DNA of 64,000 nt, from contig NZ_FNJO01000007.1 of the NCBI RefSeq assembly GCF_900104095.1, positions 124,001 through 188,000 on the forward strand. Reading direction: 5' to 3'. The stretch comes from Ralstonia sp. 25mfcol4.1. Its GTDB lineage: Bacteria > Pseudomonadota > Gammaproteobacteria > Burkholderiales > Burkholderiaceae. The notes beneath the pieces were generated by a model. The model did no database searches. It had not been told where the DNA came from and was given only the letters and a program-made list of their open reading frames with translations. This document shows positions 1 through 9,651 of the stretch, one piece after another; within the stretch, counting starts at the first letter, position 1; the number at the start of each line of letters is the position of its first letter. The position numbers and the translations under genes were made by a program.

Positions 1-1682
1 ATCGGGAACAGGTCGGTCAGGTAGTCGCGCAGGATGTTGCCGGTAACCGAGATGGTGTCCAGGCCGCGGATCACGCGTTCCAGCGTGTAACGCATGGCGC
101 GCACCTGCGACATGATCTGGATGTCCAGGCCCTTGGTGTCGTAATCCTTCAGGTAGGTCTCCACCTTCTTGATCAGCTCGGCCTCGTGCGGACGGTACGG
201 GTCCAGCCAGAACACGGCCGGCATGCCCGAGTTGCGGGCGCGCGTGACGGCCAGCTTCACCCAGTCGCGGATCGGCGCGTCCTTGACCTGGCACATGCGC
301 CAGATGTCGCCCTGCTCGACCTGCTGCGTCAGCGCCGTCAGCACTTCGCCGGTGGCGTTGTCGACGATGCGGGCTTCGCCGTCTTCGGGAATCTCGAACG
401 TCTTGTCGTGCGAACCGTACTCTTCAGCCTTCTGCGCCATCAGGCCGACGTTCGGCACCGTGCCCATGGTCACCGGGTCGAATGCGCCGTTGGTCTTGCA
501 GAAGTTGATGATTTCCTGATAGATGCGGGCGAACGTCGATTCAGGGATCAGGCACTTGGTGTCCTTGGTGCGGCCGTCGGCGCCCCACATCTTGCCGCCG
601 ATACGGATCATGGCGGGCATCGACGCGTCGACGATCACGTCGTTCGGCGCGTGCAGGTTCGAGATGCCCTTGGCCGAATCCACCATCGCCAGTTCCGGAC
701 GATGTTCGTGGCAGGCGTGCATGTCGCGGATGACTTCTTCCTTCTTCGACTCGGGCAGCGCCTCGATCTTGGTGTACAGGTCCACCAGGCCGTTGTTGAC
801 GTTCACGCCCAGTTCGTCGAACAGCTTCTGGTGCTTGGCGAAGGCGTCCTTGTAGAAGACCTTGACGGCGTGGCCGAACACGATCGGGTGCGACACCTTC
901 ATCATGGTCGCCTTGACGTGCAGGCTCAGCATGACGCCGGTCTTGCGCGCGTCTTCCATCTGGTCTTCGTAGAAGGCCAGCAGGGCCTTCTTGCTCATGA
1001 ACATGCTGTCGATGACCTCGCCGTCCTGCAGCGCGACCTTCGGCTTCAGGACCACGGTCTTGCCGCTCTTGGTCACCAGTTCCATGCGGACTTCGCGTGC
1101 GCGGTCGAGCGTGATCGACTTTTCGCCGTGGTAGAAGTCGCCATGCTTCATGTGGGCCACGTGCGTGCGCGAGGCCATGCTCCACTCACCCATGCTGTGC
1201 GGGTGCTTGCGCGCGTAATTCTTGACGGCGGCCGGGGCGCGGCGATCCGAATTGCCTTCGCGCAGCACCGGGTTCACGGCGCTGCCCAGGCACTTCGAGT
1301 AGCGTTTCTGGATGGCCTTCTCTTCGTCGGTCTTCGGATCTTCCGGGAAGTCGGGAATCTTGTAGCCCTTGGACTGCAGTTCCTTGATCGCGCTGACCAG
1401 CTGGAACACCGAGGCGCTGATGTTCGGCAGCTTGATGATGTTGGTGTCCGGGTCTTGCGTCAGACGGCCCAGTTCGGCCAGGTTGTCCGGCACGCGCTGT
1501 TCTTCGGTCAGGTATTCGGGGAATTCGCCCAGGATACGGCCAGCCACCGAGATGTCGCTGGTTACCACGTTAACGCCGGCCGGGCCGGTGAACGTGCGGA
1601 TGATAGGCAGGAAGGCACTGGTGGCCAGCAGCGGAGCTTCGTCGGTTAGGGTGTAGATGATGGTGGGCTGCTGGTTACTCAT
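1..1682 (-). CDS. icd: Monomeric NADP-dependent isocitrate dehydrogenase (3' end outside window)
   Basis: Oxidatively decarboxylates isocitrate to 2-oxoglutarate with NADP in the cytosolic TCA cycle. Translation from the ATG at 1682 begins [20 protein letters not shown], typical of the large monomeric IDH (about 740 aa), not the dimeric 420-aa type. About 560 residues lie in the window with no stop, so the C-terminus runs off the left edge. Family-type stretches include the [20 protein letters not shown] region, which belongs to the isocitrate-binding part of monomeric IDH. The upstream 319 bp is AT-richer and should hold its promoter. Family identification is confident; gene naming follows common use. 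Confidence 0.95.
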   Translation of the reverse strand, partial: MSNQQPTIIYTLTDEAPLLATSAFLPIIRTFTGPAGVNVVTSDISVAGRILGEFPEYLTEEQRVPDNLAELGRLTQDPDTNIIKLPNISASVFQLVSAIKELQSKGYKIPDFPEDPKTDEEKAIQKRYSKCLGSAVNPVLREGNSDRRAPAAVKNYARKHPHSMGEWSMASRTHVAHMKHGDFYHGEKSITLDRAREVRMELVTKSGKTVVLKPKVALQDGEVIDSMFMSKKALLAFYEDQMEDARKTGVMLSLHVKATMMKVSHPIVFGHAVKVFYKDAFAKHQKLFDELGVNVNNGLVDLYTKIEALPESKKEEVIRDMHACHEHRPELAMVDSAKGISNLHAPNDVIVDASMPAMIRIGGKMWGADGRTKDTKCLIPESTFARIYQEIINFCKTNGAFDPVTMGTVPNVGLMAQKAEEYGSHDKTFEIPEDGEARIVDNATGEVLTALTQQVEQGDIWRMCQVKDAPIRDWVKLAVTRARNSGMPAVFWLDPYRPHEAELIKKVETYLKDYDTKGLDIQIMSQVRAMRYTLERVIRGLDTISVTGNILRDYLTDLFP

Positions 1683-2001
1683 CGCTTATCTCGCATCAAA
1701 TTCGGGTTGGGAAATGCCACGCCCGGGTCGCGGTGCGGGGCAAGATTTGAATTTTGCCTGATTTTGCATGGCGGAGGTACGCTCCTTCATGTGAAATTTG
1801 TGTGCTGTATGCAGTGGCATTCAACGTTGCTTTGCGTATCTTTCCGGCTTCAGCAAGCAATTGCATGCAAGTTCATTAATTTAGGTCGGAATCCGGAACC
1901 TGCAAAATTCTCGATTCTTATGTCTTATAGAAGAGTTCGAGTAAGGTGCTCGGGTATTCGAACGCGTTGTGTGATCGTTAAGCAACTTATTGCGATAGTG
2001 G
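1683..2001. other. Intergenic region upstream of icd
   Basis: About 320 bp without a convincing gene, clearly AT-richer than its surroundings. It separates the icd start from the 3' end of the BrkB-like gene, so it should contain the icd promoter (read leftward). I could not pick convincing -35/-10 boxes. Confidence 0.5.
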
Positions 2002-2901
2002 TCACGTGTGAAAGGTCCCGCCGCCGTGAGCCATCCGGGGCGCGTCGCCGCCCCGCTCGAAGTCGGCAATGATCTGCGCGCCGAACAGCAGCAGCGTGGC
2101 GGCGATCTCCAGGCTGAGCAGCACCACGATGGCTGTGGTCAGCGATCCATAGACCTTGCCAACCTGGGAAAGTGTCGAAAAGTACCAGACCAGCACATGG
2201 CGCGAGATTTCCCAGAGGACGGCTGCAAAGACCGCGCCGACCAGCGCATGCCGCACCGATAGCCGGCCGACCGGCATCACCAGGTAGATCGACGTCAGCA
2301 GCAGGATCTCGCCCAGGAAACCCAGCCCATACAGCAGCCAGCCGGACAGGCGGCCCAGCGACCAGTCGTGACCCAGTACCTCCAGATGCCGTTCGCCGAT
2401 GGTCTGCAGGCCGCCCGCCACGATGGTCACGATCAGCAGGCCTACGCTGAGCACGAGGATGTAGCAGTAGGGCAGGATCGCGGACACCAGGAAATGGCGT
2501 CGCCGGATGGCCACGCGATGGATGAAGATCACCGACATCGCGTTCTCCAGCACCGTGAATGCCAGCGAACTGAAGAAAACCATGGTGATTGCCAGCACCC
2601 AGCCGATAACGCCACGATTGTTGAGAAACCGGGCCAGTTCCGTGACCAGCGCGTGCGATTGCCCCGGCAACAGCCATTCGAGATAGCGCTCCACGGTTTC
2701 CAGCAGTTCGACGGGGTCCACCAGTTGCGACAGCCCGATCAGCATCAGGATCAGCAGCGGCACGATGGACAGGAGCGCGTAGTAGGCCACGGCGCCGGCC
2801 AGCAGCAGGCCCTGGTTGGCGCGAAAGTGGACCAGTGCATCGAGCAGGAAACGGCAGGGGTGCCGAAGCACCAGGCGGATGCGGGCGTCGAGGAGTTGCA
2901 T
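2002..2901 (-). CDS. YihY/BrkB family inner-membrane protein
   Basis: Polytopic membrane protein of the YihY/virulence factor BrkB family, 299 aa from the ATG at 2901; an upstream in-frame TTG at 2952 is less likely. Visible features are the N-terminal family segment with FRANQGLLLAGAVAYYALLS followed by about six hydrophobic stretches, the conserved region ending YGSLTTAIVVLLSLEIAATL, and the C-terminal LLLFGAQIIADFE. The function of the family is unsettled: proposed roles include envelope lipid transport, and the old 'ribonuclease BN' label is a misannotation. It lies tandem with the FUSC gene, with about 100 bp between them. Confidence 0.9.
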   Translation of the reverse strand: MQLLDARIRLVLRHPCRFLLDALVHFRANQGLLLAGAVAYYALLSIVPLLILMLIGLSQLVDPVELLETVERYLEWLLPGQSHALVTELARFLNNRGVIGWVLAITMVFFSSLAFTVLENAMSVIFIHRVAIRRRHFLVSAILPYCYILVLSVGLLIVTIVAGGLQTIGERHLEVLGHDWSLGRLSGWLLYGLGFLGEILLLTSIYLVMPVGRLSVRHALVGAVFAAVLWEISRHVLVWYFSTLSQVGKVYGSLTTAIVVLLSLEIAATLLLFGAQIIADFERGGDAPRMAHGGGTFHT

Positions 2902-3000
2902 GGCGGCACACCGGGACGGGGTGCCCTCAATGTGGCCGAGGGCAGCGCACAAGGCAAGGGGATGTTGTCTGACATGGCCCGCCAGCGTGGCGGCGGCCGT

Positions 3001-4029
3001 TCAGTGGCCTCCGTACGGAAACCGGGTTTGCGCGGCCATTCTCGACAGGTGATCGCGCAGGTGTGCCAGTTCGGCCGAAAGCTGCAGCGTCAGGAAGGCA
3101 TGGGAGCTGTGCCCGATCGACGGGTCGTCGGGGTGCGGGGACGGCAGCGAGGCGTGCTGGTGCACCATCGTCTCGTCGGCGGCTTCCAGCGCGGACGCCA
3201 TTTCCAGCAGCAGGTCGCGGATATTGCGCTCGCCGCGGGTTTCCTCGGTGGCGTCGGGGTCGATGGCGGCCAGCATCTCCAGGGCGCTGATGCAGACCCG
3301 GGCGCTGTGCTGAACCTCTTCCAGATCGGCTGTCGGCACTTTGGTTTCCTTTGACACCGATGGAATCAGGCTGCGCATTTGCACCAGGAGGCCCGACAGC
3401 TTCATCATGTCCTGCTGCCGCTCCTTCTCGTCGCGCTCGCCGCGCTCGATCTTCGCGTGCACCGCAGCGCAGGCACGCAGCAGACTGGCCAGCTTGAACC
3501 GCCAGGAATATGACGCATACGCCGGAAATGCGAACGAGAAGACCAGCGCGATGGCGGTGCCGATCAGGACGTCCACGGTGCGCCACAGCGCGTCATAAAC
3601 GTCCTGGTTGCCGTGGCCTGCGGTGATGACCACGGTCACCGCTGCAAGCAGGGCGATGTATCCGCCTTTGCCTACGGCGTGGTACGCGCAGTAGCCGCAG
3701 ATGACGGCCATCAGGCCCCATGTCAGTGTGGGGATGCCGAAGTAGGTTTCCTGGATGATCAGAAATAGCCCGATCAGCGCGCCGATCAGCGTGCCGGCAC
3801 CACGTTCGGCCGCCCGGCGGCGGATATTGCCATGGTGCTGCAGCCCGCCGATGACCACCAGGACGGTAATGGTGGCCCATTCGCCGTGGGGGATGTCGAT
3901 GCCGGTGGTGAGCGCAATCGACACCAGCAGGGCCAGCGCCACGCGCGTGGCGTGGAAGATGCGGGCCTGCCGGAATCGTCGGTCGGGGTCTAGCAGCGCG
4001 CTGGTTGTTTTTCGCAGTGCCTCGAACAT
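3001..4029 (-). CDS. FUSC family inner-membrane transporter
   Basis: 342-aa protein of the fusaric acid resistance/aromatic acid exporter-like (FUSC, YccS) superfamily. The N-terminal half has five to six hydrophobic segments, starting near ARIFHATRVALALLVSIALT and including GTLIGALIGLFLIIQETYFG; the C-terminal half is soluble and helical. The motif region HGEWATITVLVVIGGLQHHG followed by RAAERGAGTLIGALIG is typical of the family, which exports aromatic acids or other organic anions. The ATG at 4029 was chosen because homology-like sequence starts there; the frame stays open upstream to 4179. The substrate cannot be told from sequence. Confidence 0.85.
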   Translation of the reverse strand: MFEALRKTTSALLDPDRRFRQARIFHATRVALALLVSIALTTGIDIPHGEWATITVLVVIGGLQHHGNIRRRAAERGAGTLIGALIGLFLIIQETYFGIPTLTWGLMAVICGYCAYHAVGKGGYIALLAAVTVVITAGHGNQDVYDALWRTVDVLIGTAIALVFSFAFPAYASYSWRFKLASLLRACAAVHAKIERGERDEKERQQDMMKLSGLLVQMRSLIPSVSKETKVPTADLEEVQHSARVCISALEMLAAIDPDATEETRGERNIRDLLLEMASALEAADETMVHQHASLPSPHPDDPSIGHSSHAFLTLQLSAELAHLRDHLSRMAAQTRFPYGGH

Positions 4030-4179
4030 GGCGGCGATCACCGTGCGGAGATCTGAACGCTTCGAGTGTATAGAGCGGGGCCCATGTTCCGCAATGTTTA
4101 CATTCTGCGGCTGGGCGGGCCGGGCAAGCCCCGGCGTCGGGCGATCGAGATCCACGGCGGTGTCAGCCAGCCGTGGCAA

Positions 4180-4350
4180 TCAGGACGGGTCTTTGGCGCG
4201 GGTACGCGACACCGCCATCATGATGCCGATGCCGAGCACGATCACGCAGGCGATGCCGATGTAGACGTGCGCGACGCCGGCCACGGACAGCCCCCAGGCG
4301 ATGCCGCCTACCAGCACCACGAGGCCGATTACATAGAGCAGGAATGACAT
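4180..4350 (-). CDS. Small hydrophobic membrane protein (56 aa)
   Basis: Short gene starting ATG at 4350 with a strong ribosome binding site (GGAGG, 9 nt upstream) and stopping at 4180. The protein starts MSFLLYVIGLVVLVGGIAWG and has two hydrophobic helices joined by a short turn (AGVAHVYIG), then a basic tail ending RTRAKDPS. It resembles the small two-helix membrane proteins common in Burkholderiales, but I cannot assign a function. It lies upstream of the FUSC gene in the same direction and may be co-transcribed with it. Confidence 0.75.
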   Translation of the reverse strand: MSFLLYVIGLVVLVGGIAWGLSVAGVAHVYIGIACVIVLGIGIMMAVSRTRAKDPS

Positions 4351-4521
4351 GGCTGTACCTCCGGAGGTTGTTTTGGTTGCCGGACGTCACTCCGCTGCGC
4401 CGGGCAGGCAACAGCGGGTGGCTCAATGTCAATGTAGGGAGGATGCCTGCCGTTTGCGATCAGGCAATGGCCGAGCCTGACGTAGGCAGGCTCTGACGCG
4501 CCGAGGGCGCGAGATGACGCT

Positions 4522-4986
4522 TCAGCCTGCCGCCAGGCTCACGCCGCTGGCGGCCGCCTGGGCCTTCCCATCGCGGCCGTACATCTCGTTCGGTCCCATG
4601 CCGCCCTGGCGCAGCACCTGAATGGCTTCCTGCGTGAATTCCAGATGGGCATTGACGATGGCGCCATTCAGGTCGTTGGCGTCGTTGGCCTTGTGGGCGA
4701 AGAACACCACCTTGCGCCATGCCTCGGTGACAGCCGGTTCGACTTCGCGGCCCACCAGCAGGCCGCCGTCGCCGACGCGCAGGCCAAGCGCGATCATCTG
4801 CGCCTCGCGGGAGGCCGAGGCGCGGGTCAGCGCCTGAGCCAGTTCCATCTTCTTGTTGAGCAGTTCGCTCAGTGCCTGGAAATCCTGCCGCTTGATGGCG
4901 TCGCGCTCTTCAGAGAGGGCGCGCCCGAAAGCGGCGATGGCGTTGGCTTCAACCGAAAGGGACTGGATCAGCGCAGCTTGGCTCAT
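4522..4986 (-). CDS. flgN: Flagellar export chaperone FlgN
   Basis: 154-aa helical protein expected to chaperone the hook-filament junction proteins FlgK and FlgL for type III export. It starts MSQAALIQSLSVEANAIAAF and carries the family-like segment ELLNKKMELAQALT. It follows flgM by seven bases in the same direction, and its clients flgK and flgL are encoded 10 kb away in this locus. The size matches FlgN (about 140-160 aa). It is probably transcribed with flgM from the sigma-28 promoter at 5340-5366. Confidence 0.9.
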   Translation of the reverse strand: MSQAALIQSLSVEANAIAAFGRALSEERDAIKRQDFQALSELLNKKMELAQALTRASASREAQMIALGLRVGDGGLLVGREVEPAVTEAWRKVVFFAHKANDANDLNGAIVNAHLEFTQEAIQVLRQGGMGPNEMYGRDGKAQAAASGVSLAAG

Positions 4987-4993
4987 GTCAGGT

Positions 4994-5311
4994 TCAGGAT
5001 TGGCTACCGCCCTGGCTCAGCTCATGCAAAGAGGCGAGCAGGCCATCGGCGATCTTGCTTGGATCGATCTTGATCCGGCCTTCCGCAATGGCCTGACGGA
5101 CTTCCGCAACCTTGGCAGCGTCGATGTCGCTATCGCTGTCCTGCATCAGGCGCGTACCGATGTCGCGCACCTGTGCGGCCAGCGGGCTGACGCGCACGCC
5201 GGTCAGGGCGGAGGGGTCCGTAGACGTGGCACCGTTGGCGCCCGCACGGGCGTTGCCTTCGGTAGCCGCAGTGTCGGCGGGCCGGGACGGAGTGGAGTTG
5301 TTGATCTTCAC
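4994..5311 (-). CDS. flgM: Anti-sigma-28 factor FlgM (GTG start)
   Basis: 105-aa negative regulator that binds FliA until it is exported through the finished hook-basal body. The C-terminal sigma-binding part shows VAEVRQAIAEGRIKIDPSKI followed by a LASLHEL helix, as in FlgM proteins. The GTG at 5311 is chosen although the frame is open to 5530: AAGGA lies 8 nt upstream, the product begins (M)KINNSTPSRP like other FlgM proteins, and a sigma-28 promoter occupies 5340-5366, inside the longer frame. It precedes flgN, matching the usual flgM-flgN order. Confidence 0.92.
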   Translation of the reverse strand: MKINNSTPSRPADTAATEGNARAGANGATSTDPSALTGVRVSPLAAQVRDIGTRLMQDSDSDIDAAKVAEVRQAIAEGRIKIDPSKIADGLLASLHELSQGGSQS

Positions 5312-5339
5312 GGTGAAATCCTTGCTGGGTTCCTCTGGG

Positions 5340-5366
5340 TTATCGACCTGACCACCGGAAACTTTA
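5340..5366 (-). promoter_or_regulatory. Sigma-28 (FliA) promoter of flgM-flgN
   Basis: On the minus strand the sequence reads TAAAGTTT, 11 bases, then GTCGATAA. This matches the enterobacterial FliA consensus (TAAAGTTT-N11-GCCGATAA) in all but one position. Transcription would start about 20 nt before the GTG at 5311, with a suitable ribosome binding site between. Confidence 0.85.
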
Positions 5367-5558
5367 GGCTGTTCGCCGGAGGGCTCGCGGGTATTCGGGT
5401 CGATCCCGGAGCAGTTGGCCCGCATTCTCGCACGGTCCGCCTGCGCCGGTTGAAACGGCTGTCTGCTTCCTGCTGTTTCGGGGATCCCAGCCCGTGTGAT
5501 GACTAACTTCCCGTTACTGCGAAACGCCAAAAAAAGTGACTTATTGGCTGCTTGAAGC

Positions 5559-6332
5559 TTACTGCTGCAGCACGACCGTGTCGCCGCTGCGGACTACGCC
5601 GCTGACCACCTGGCCATTGCGCAGACGCACCTGCACCGGGTTGCCCGTGGCAGCGTCGGTCAGCACCTTGCCTTCGCTCGACAACTGGAACGAATCCCCC
5701 ATCACGGTCACGTTGACGGTCTGTCCGGACTTCACGGCGATCGGCTTCCTGATCAGGTCGGTGCGCATCGGCGAGCCGGCCGCGATGCGGTTGGCCACGA
5801 CCGACCCTTCCAGTTGCGACGGATCCGTCACCACCGCACGCGGGAGCGCGCCGAGGTCGCCCTGGCGCAATTCGAGGTCCGCCACGGTAACGGTTTCCCC
5901 CGGGCCCATGGCGCGCGCGGCCACGTAGTAGTCAGTCAGCACTGACACTCGGGCCTGCATATAGCGCGTCCAGGGACGTTCGCCGCCGCAGCGCAGCCCC
6001 ACGTTGACGCGGCCATACGGCGCGGCACCGGCGGGCAGGAACGGTTCGGGGTCCACGCATTCGGGCGCGCGGCCGCCCGAGGGCGGCACCACCTGCACGC
6101 TGACCTTGCCCGGCAGCCCGATGGACTGGCGCAGCAGGAACTGTTCGACGGCAACCCGCGCGGGATCGTCGTTGGCAAAAGGATTGCGGGCGGCCTGCGC
6201 CTGGGCGGCGCCCGGCGGCGCGACCGGCGTGACCGGCGTGACCGGCGTGACCTGCGCGGCGGCCAGTACCGGACCCGCCAGCGCCATGCCGGTCAGTGCC
6301 ATCAGCGCGGCGGCCTGTCGATGGAAATTCAT
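5559..6332 (-). CDS. flgA: Flagellar P-ring assembly chaperone FlgA
   Basis: 257-aa periplasmic protein that assists FlgI polymerisation into the P ring. An N-terminal signal peptide is visible (MNFHRQAAALMALTGMALAG then PVLAAAQ). The C-terminal half is the SAF/FlgA domain, with PMRTDLIRKPIAVKSGQTVN and the terminal VRLRNGQVVSGVVRSGDTVV. It is divergent from flgB. The ATG at 6332 is preferred over the TTG at 6347 because the signal peptide begins there. A short tandem run (VTPVTPVTPVAP) follows the signal peptide. Confidence 0.95.
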   Translation of the reverse strand: MNFHRQAAALMALTGMALAGPVLAAAQVTPVTPVTPVAPPGAAQAQAARNPFANDDPARVAVEQFLLRQSIGLPGKVSVQVVPPSGGRAPECVDPEPFLPAGAAPYGRVNVGLRCGGERPWTRYMQARVSVLTDYYVAARAMGPGETVTVADLELRQGDLGALPRAVVTDPSQLEGSVVANRIAAGSPMRTDLIRKPIAVKSGQTVNVTVMGDSFQLSSEGKVLTDAATGNPVQVRLRNGQVVSGVVRSGDTVVLQQ

Positions 6333-6756
6333 AGGGCATCCCAGCAAGGATGGAGACGGCAGCGATTGCCGGGGCGTCTGGCGGCGTGCCGCGTATACCC
6401 GTCAGGCGTGCGATGCCGTCGCACAACAGTTGAACATCTGTAAACGTCGCGCGCCGCGTGCCCACCGTGAATGGAGCCGTGCCGCGCGCTGACCGGAGCG
6501 CCTTGCGCGGCGCCGCCTGGCACCGCGATGCGGCGCCCGGCCATGCCAGTCAGTGGGACCCATTGTAGGCAGGCTCGCGCGAGAAGCCGAACCGGAAATG
6601 CACAGGTTTCTCGTCCCTATTCAGACGATTGGCGTGACAACCCGGCCCCTAAGATGGCAACCCTGAAGAAGCCCGACCGGCGGTGTCCAGCAGGTATACC
6701 CAGGTCTACGGCGGCTCTCTCCCCGAAATGAAGCCATTGCAGGAAAGGCAGACATC
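6333..6756. other. Divergent flgA/flgB control region
   Basis: About 420 bp between the divergent flgA and flgB starts. It should carry the class II flagellar promoters for both directions. I see no sigma-28 match and no clear -35/-10 pair, and no credible gene. Confidence 0.5.
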
Positions 6757-7170
6757 ATGGACAGACTCGATGCGGCGTTCCGCTTCCAGCAGGAAGCACT
6801 GAGCCTGCGGACCCAGCGGCAAGGGGTAATTGCCTCCAACATCGCCCACGCGGATACGCCGGGCTACAAGGCACGCGATTTCGACTTCGCCAGCACGCTG
6901 GCCCAGTCGGTGGAGCGCGGCAACCAGCAGCGCGACGGCGTGTCGCTGTCGACCACGTCCGCGCGTCATCTGCCCGCCCAGGCGCCGGCCATGAGCACGA
7001 GCGACCGCGACCTGCAGTACCGCATTCCGCTGCAGTCGAGCATCGACGGCAACACCGTGGAAATGGACACCGAGCGCGTGGCGTTTGCCGACAACACGGT
7101 GCACTACGAAGCGGGCCTGACGGTGATGAGCTCGAAGATCAAGACGATGCTGTCCGCGATCCAGCAGTAA
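6757..7170 (+). CDS. flgB: Flagellar basal-body rod protein FlgB
   Basis: 137-aa proximal rod subunit. It starts [20 protein letters not shown] and contains the flagellar rod signature around [20 protein letters not shown] near residues 25-45. A ribosome binding site (AGGAAAGG) precedes the ATG. It is the first gene of the plus-strand operon flgBCDEFGHIJ and is followed 13 bp later by flgC. Length is normal for the family. Confidence 0.97.
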   Translation: MDRLDAAFRFQQEALSLRTQRQGVIASNIAHADTPGYKARDFDFASTLAQSVERGNQQRDGVSLSTTSARHLPAQAPAMSTSDRDLQYRIPLQSSIDGNTVEMDTERVAFADNTVHYEAGLTVMSSKIKTMLSAIQQ

Positions 7171-7183
7171 GGAAAGAGACACC

Positions 7184-7591
7184 ATGGCTTCCATGAACAT
7201 TTTCGACGTGGCCGGCTCGGCCATGGCCGCGCAGTCGCAGCGCATGAACGTCACGGCGTCGAACCTGGCCAACGCCGACAGCGCCGTGGCGCCGAACGGC
7301 CAGCCCTATCGCGCCAAGCAGGTCATCTTCGAGATGGCACCCACGCCCGGGCAGTCCGACGTGGGCGGTGTGCAGGTGGCCGGCGTAATGGAGGATTCCG
7401 CGCCCGCGCGGATGATCCACAACCCCACGCATCCGCTGGCCGACGCCAACGGCTACGTGACGATGCCCAACGTGAACCCGGTGGAAGAGATGGTCAACAT
7501 GATCTCGGCGTCGCGTTCTTACCAGGCCAACGTGGAGGTGCTCAACACCGCCAAGAACATGATGCTCAAGACGCTGACCATCGGTCAGTAA
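7184..7591 (+). CDS. flgC: Flagellar basal-body rod protein FlgC
   Basis: 135-aa proximal rod protein. The N-terminal rod motif ([14 protein letters not shown]) and the C-terminal helix with [20 protein letters not shown] are both present, as required for rod/hook axial proteins. AAGGAAAGAG lies before the ATG. Full length; second gene of the operon. Confidence 0.97.
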   Translation: MASMNIFDVAGSAMAAQSQRMNVTASNLANADSAVAPNGQPYRAKQVIFEMAPTPGQSDVGGVQVAGVMEDSAPARMIHNPTHPLADANGYVTMPNVNPVEEMVNMISASRSYQANVEVLNTAKNMMLKTLTIGQ

Positions 7592-7639
7592 CGGCAGCAA
7601 GTCCCGATCGAAATCTCTTCCGGAATCAACCGCACAACC

Positions 7640-8308
7640 ATGGCAACTTCCTCCGTAGGCAACAGCACCTCCAACTCGGGTGTGAACCAGGCCCTGCAAA
7701 GCGGCAGCGCCAGCGCCGCCGACCTGCAAAGCAACTTCCTGAAGATGCTGGTCACGCAGATGAACAACCAGGATCCGCTCAATCCGATGGACAACGCGCA
7801 GCTGACGTCGCAACTGGCGCAGATCAGCACCGTGAGCGGCCTGCAGACCATGAACGAAACCATGACGCAGCTGCTGACGCAGACCGCCGCCAGCCGCGCC
7901 ATGGATTCCGCCAGCCTGATCGGCAAGACCGTGATGGTGCCGGGCTCCACCGTGAGCGTGGCCGACGGTGCCGTCGGCAAGATCGGCGTGGACATTCCGT
8001 CGACGGCCGATGCCGTCACCGTGCAGGTGCTGGACAAGAACGGCAACGTGGTGCGCAACATCGACATGAAGGGCCAGACCGCCGGCGTGCACGACATCGC
8101 CTGGGACGGCAAGAACGACCAGGGCAACGCCGTGGAAAACGGCGACTACACCTTCAAGGTGGCCGCCACCGCCAACGGCAAGGACGTGGCGCCGATCGCG
8201 CTGGTCTACGGCAAGGTACAGGCCATCAGCGGCGACAGCTCGGGCGTGCTGGTGGAACTGGGCGACGGCAAGAAAGCCAACGTGGACGACGTGCGCCGCA
8301 TTTCCTGA
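7640..8308 (+). CDS. flgD: Flagellar hook capping protein FlgD
   Basis: 222-aa scaffold that caps the growing hook and directs FlgE assembly. The N-terminal domain has FLKMLVTQMNNQDPLNPMDN, the classic FlgD segment, followed by the FlgD Ig/tudor-like region with VRNIDMKGQTAGVHDIAWDG near residues 139-158. Length is typical. It lies 48 bp after flgC and before its client flgE. Confidence 0.97.
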   Translation: MATSSVGNSTSNSGVNQALQSGSASAADLQSNFLKMLVTQMNNQDPLNPMDNAQLTSQLAQISTVSGLQTMNETMTQLLTQTAASRAMDSASLIGKTVMVPGSTVSVADGAVGKIGVDIPSTADAVTVQVLDKNGNVVRNIDMKGQTAGVHDIAWDGKNDQGNAVENGDYTFKVAATANGKDVAPIALVYGKVQAISGDSSGVLVELGDGKKANVDDVRRIS

Positions 8309-8377
8309 TAACGAATCACCCGGTCCGGGCATACGCGCGGGCATTTCACGAACGACAGCCTACTTAGGGGAAACATC

Positions 8378-9625
8378 ATGGGTTTTGGTCAAGGGGTAAG
8401 CGGCCTCAACGCCGCGGCGTCCAACCTGGACGTGATCGGTAACAACATCGCCAACGCGAACACCGTTGGTTTCAAGCAATCGACCGCGCAGTTCGCGGAC
8501 GTGTACGCAGGTTCGAAGATCGGCCTGGGCACGCGTGTGAACGCCGTCGTGCAGTCGTTCACCAACGGCAACATCTCGACGTCGGGCCGTAACCTCGACG
8601 TGGCCATCAGCAACGGCAACGGCTTCTTCCGCCTGACGAACACCGACGGCTCGGTGTTCTACTCGCGTAACGGCCAGCTGAACCGCCTGGACGACGGCCG
8701 CCTGGTGAACGCCACCGGCCTGCAGGTGACGGGCTACCCGGCAGGCACCACCGCCGGCGGCGTGGCACCGCAACCGATCGTCATCAGCAACGCGCAGATG
8801 AATCCGCAGCCGACGACCAAGATCGAAGCCCAGTTCCAGCTCGATTCGCGCAGCGCGCTGCCGACCAACCCGGCGTTTACCTCGAGTGCGGGCAACCCGC
8901 CGACCTCGGCGATGTTCAACTACAGCACGTCGATCACGGTGTACGACTCGCTGGGCAACAAGCAGCAGTTGACGGCGTATTTCGCCAAGACCAACACCAC
9001 GCCTGCCGCCCCTAACACCCAGGGCACGATCTGGAACATGTACCTGACGTTGCCGGACGGCACGCCCGTGGGCAACCCCACGCCTGCGGCGCCCGCGGCC
9101 ATTCCCGTCGAATTCGACAACAACGGCAAGATGGTCACGCCGGCCGCGCTGGCGACGGTTGCCTTGCCGCCCAAGAACGGCGCTGCCGCGATGTCGGCCA
9201 CGCTGGACCTGACCGGCTCCACGCAGTTCGGTTCGGACAACGACCCGAAGAAGATCGTCCAGGACGGTTATGCATCGGGCGCGCTGCTGGGCTTCTCGGT
9301 GCAGGAAGACGGCACGATCCTGGGCTCGTACTCGAACGAGAAGACCCAGTCGCTGGGCCAGATCGCCATGGCATCGTTCGGCAACGTCGAAGGCCTGAAG
9401 CCGGAAGGCGACAACGTGTGGTCCGCCACCGGCGCGTCGGGCCAGGAACTGCTGGGTACGGCAGGCGGTGCGATGGGTACGTTGAAGTCGAACGCCGTGG
9501 AAGAGTCGAACGTCGACCTTTCCGGCCAGCTCGTGAACCTGATCGTGGCGCAGCGCAACTACCAGGCCAACGCACAGACCATCAAGGCGCAGGACACCGT
9601 CCTGCAGACCCTGGTGAACATCTGA
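8378..9625 (+). CDS. flgE: Flagellar hook protein FlgE
   Basis: 415-aa hook subunit. It begins MGFGQGVSGLNAAASNLDVI with the IGNNIANANTVGFKQS rod/hook signature, has the variable central hook domain, and ends with VNLIVAQRNYQANAQTIKAQ and a short coiled tail. A good ribosome binding site (AGGGGAAAC) precedes the ATG. The length agrees with FlgE of beta-proteobacteria. Confidence 0.97.
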   Translation: MGFGQGVSGLNAAASNLDVIGNNIANANTVGFKQSTAQFADVYAGSKIGLGTRVNAVVQSFTNGNISTSGRNLDVAISNGNGFFRLTNTDGSVFYSRNGQLNRLDDGRLVNATGLQVTGYPAGTTAGGVAPQPIVISNAQMNPQPTTKIEAQFQLDSRSALPTNPAFTSSAGNPPTSAMFNYSTSITVYDSLGNKQQLTAYFAKTNTTPAAPNTQGTIWNMYLTLPDGTPVGNPTPAAPAAIPVEFDNNGKMVTPAALATVALPPKNGAAAMSATLDLTGSTQFGSDNDPKKIVQDGYASGALLGFSVQEDGTILGSYSNEKTQSLGQIAMASFGNVEGLKPEGDNVWSATGASGQELLGTAGGAMGTLKSNAVEESNVDLSGQLVNLIVAQRNYQANAQTIKAQDTVLQTLVNI

Positions 9626-9651
9626 TCGACGCCTAGCCAGACGCACTCGCC

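Noticed and set aside
186..1649. Long plus-strand open frame across icd
   Set aside because: Composition (His/Val/Arg-rich) is that of an antisense frame; the minus strand reads as monomeric IDH.
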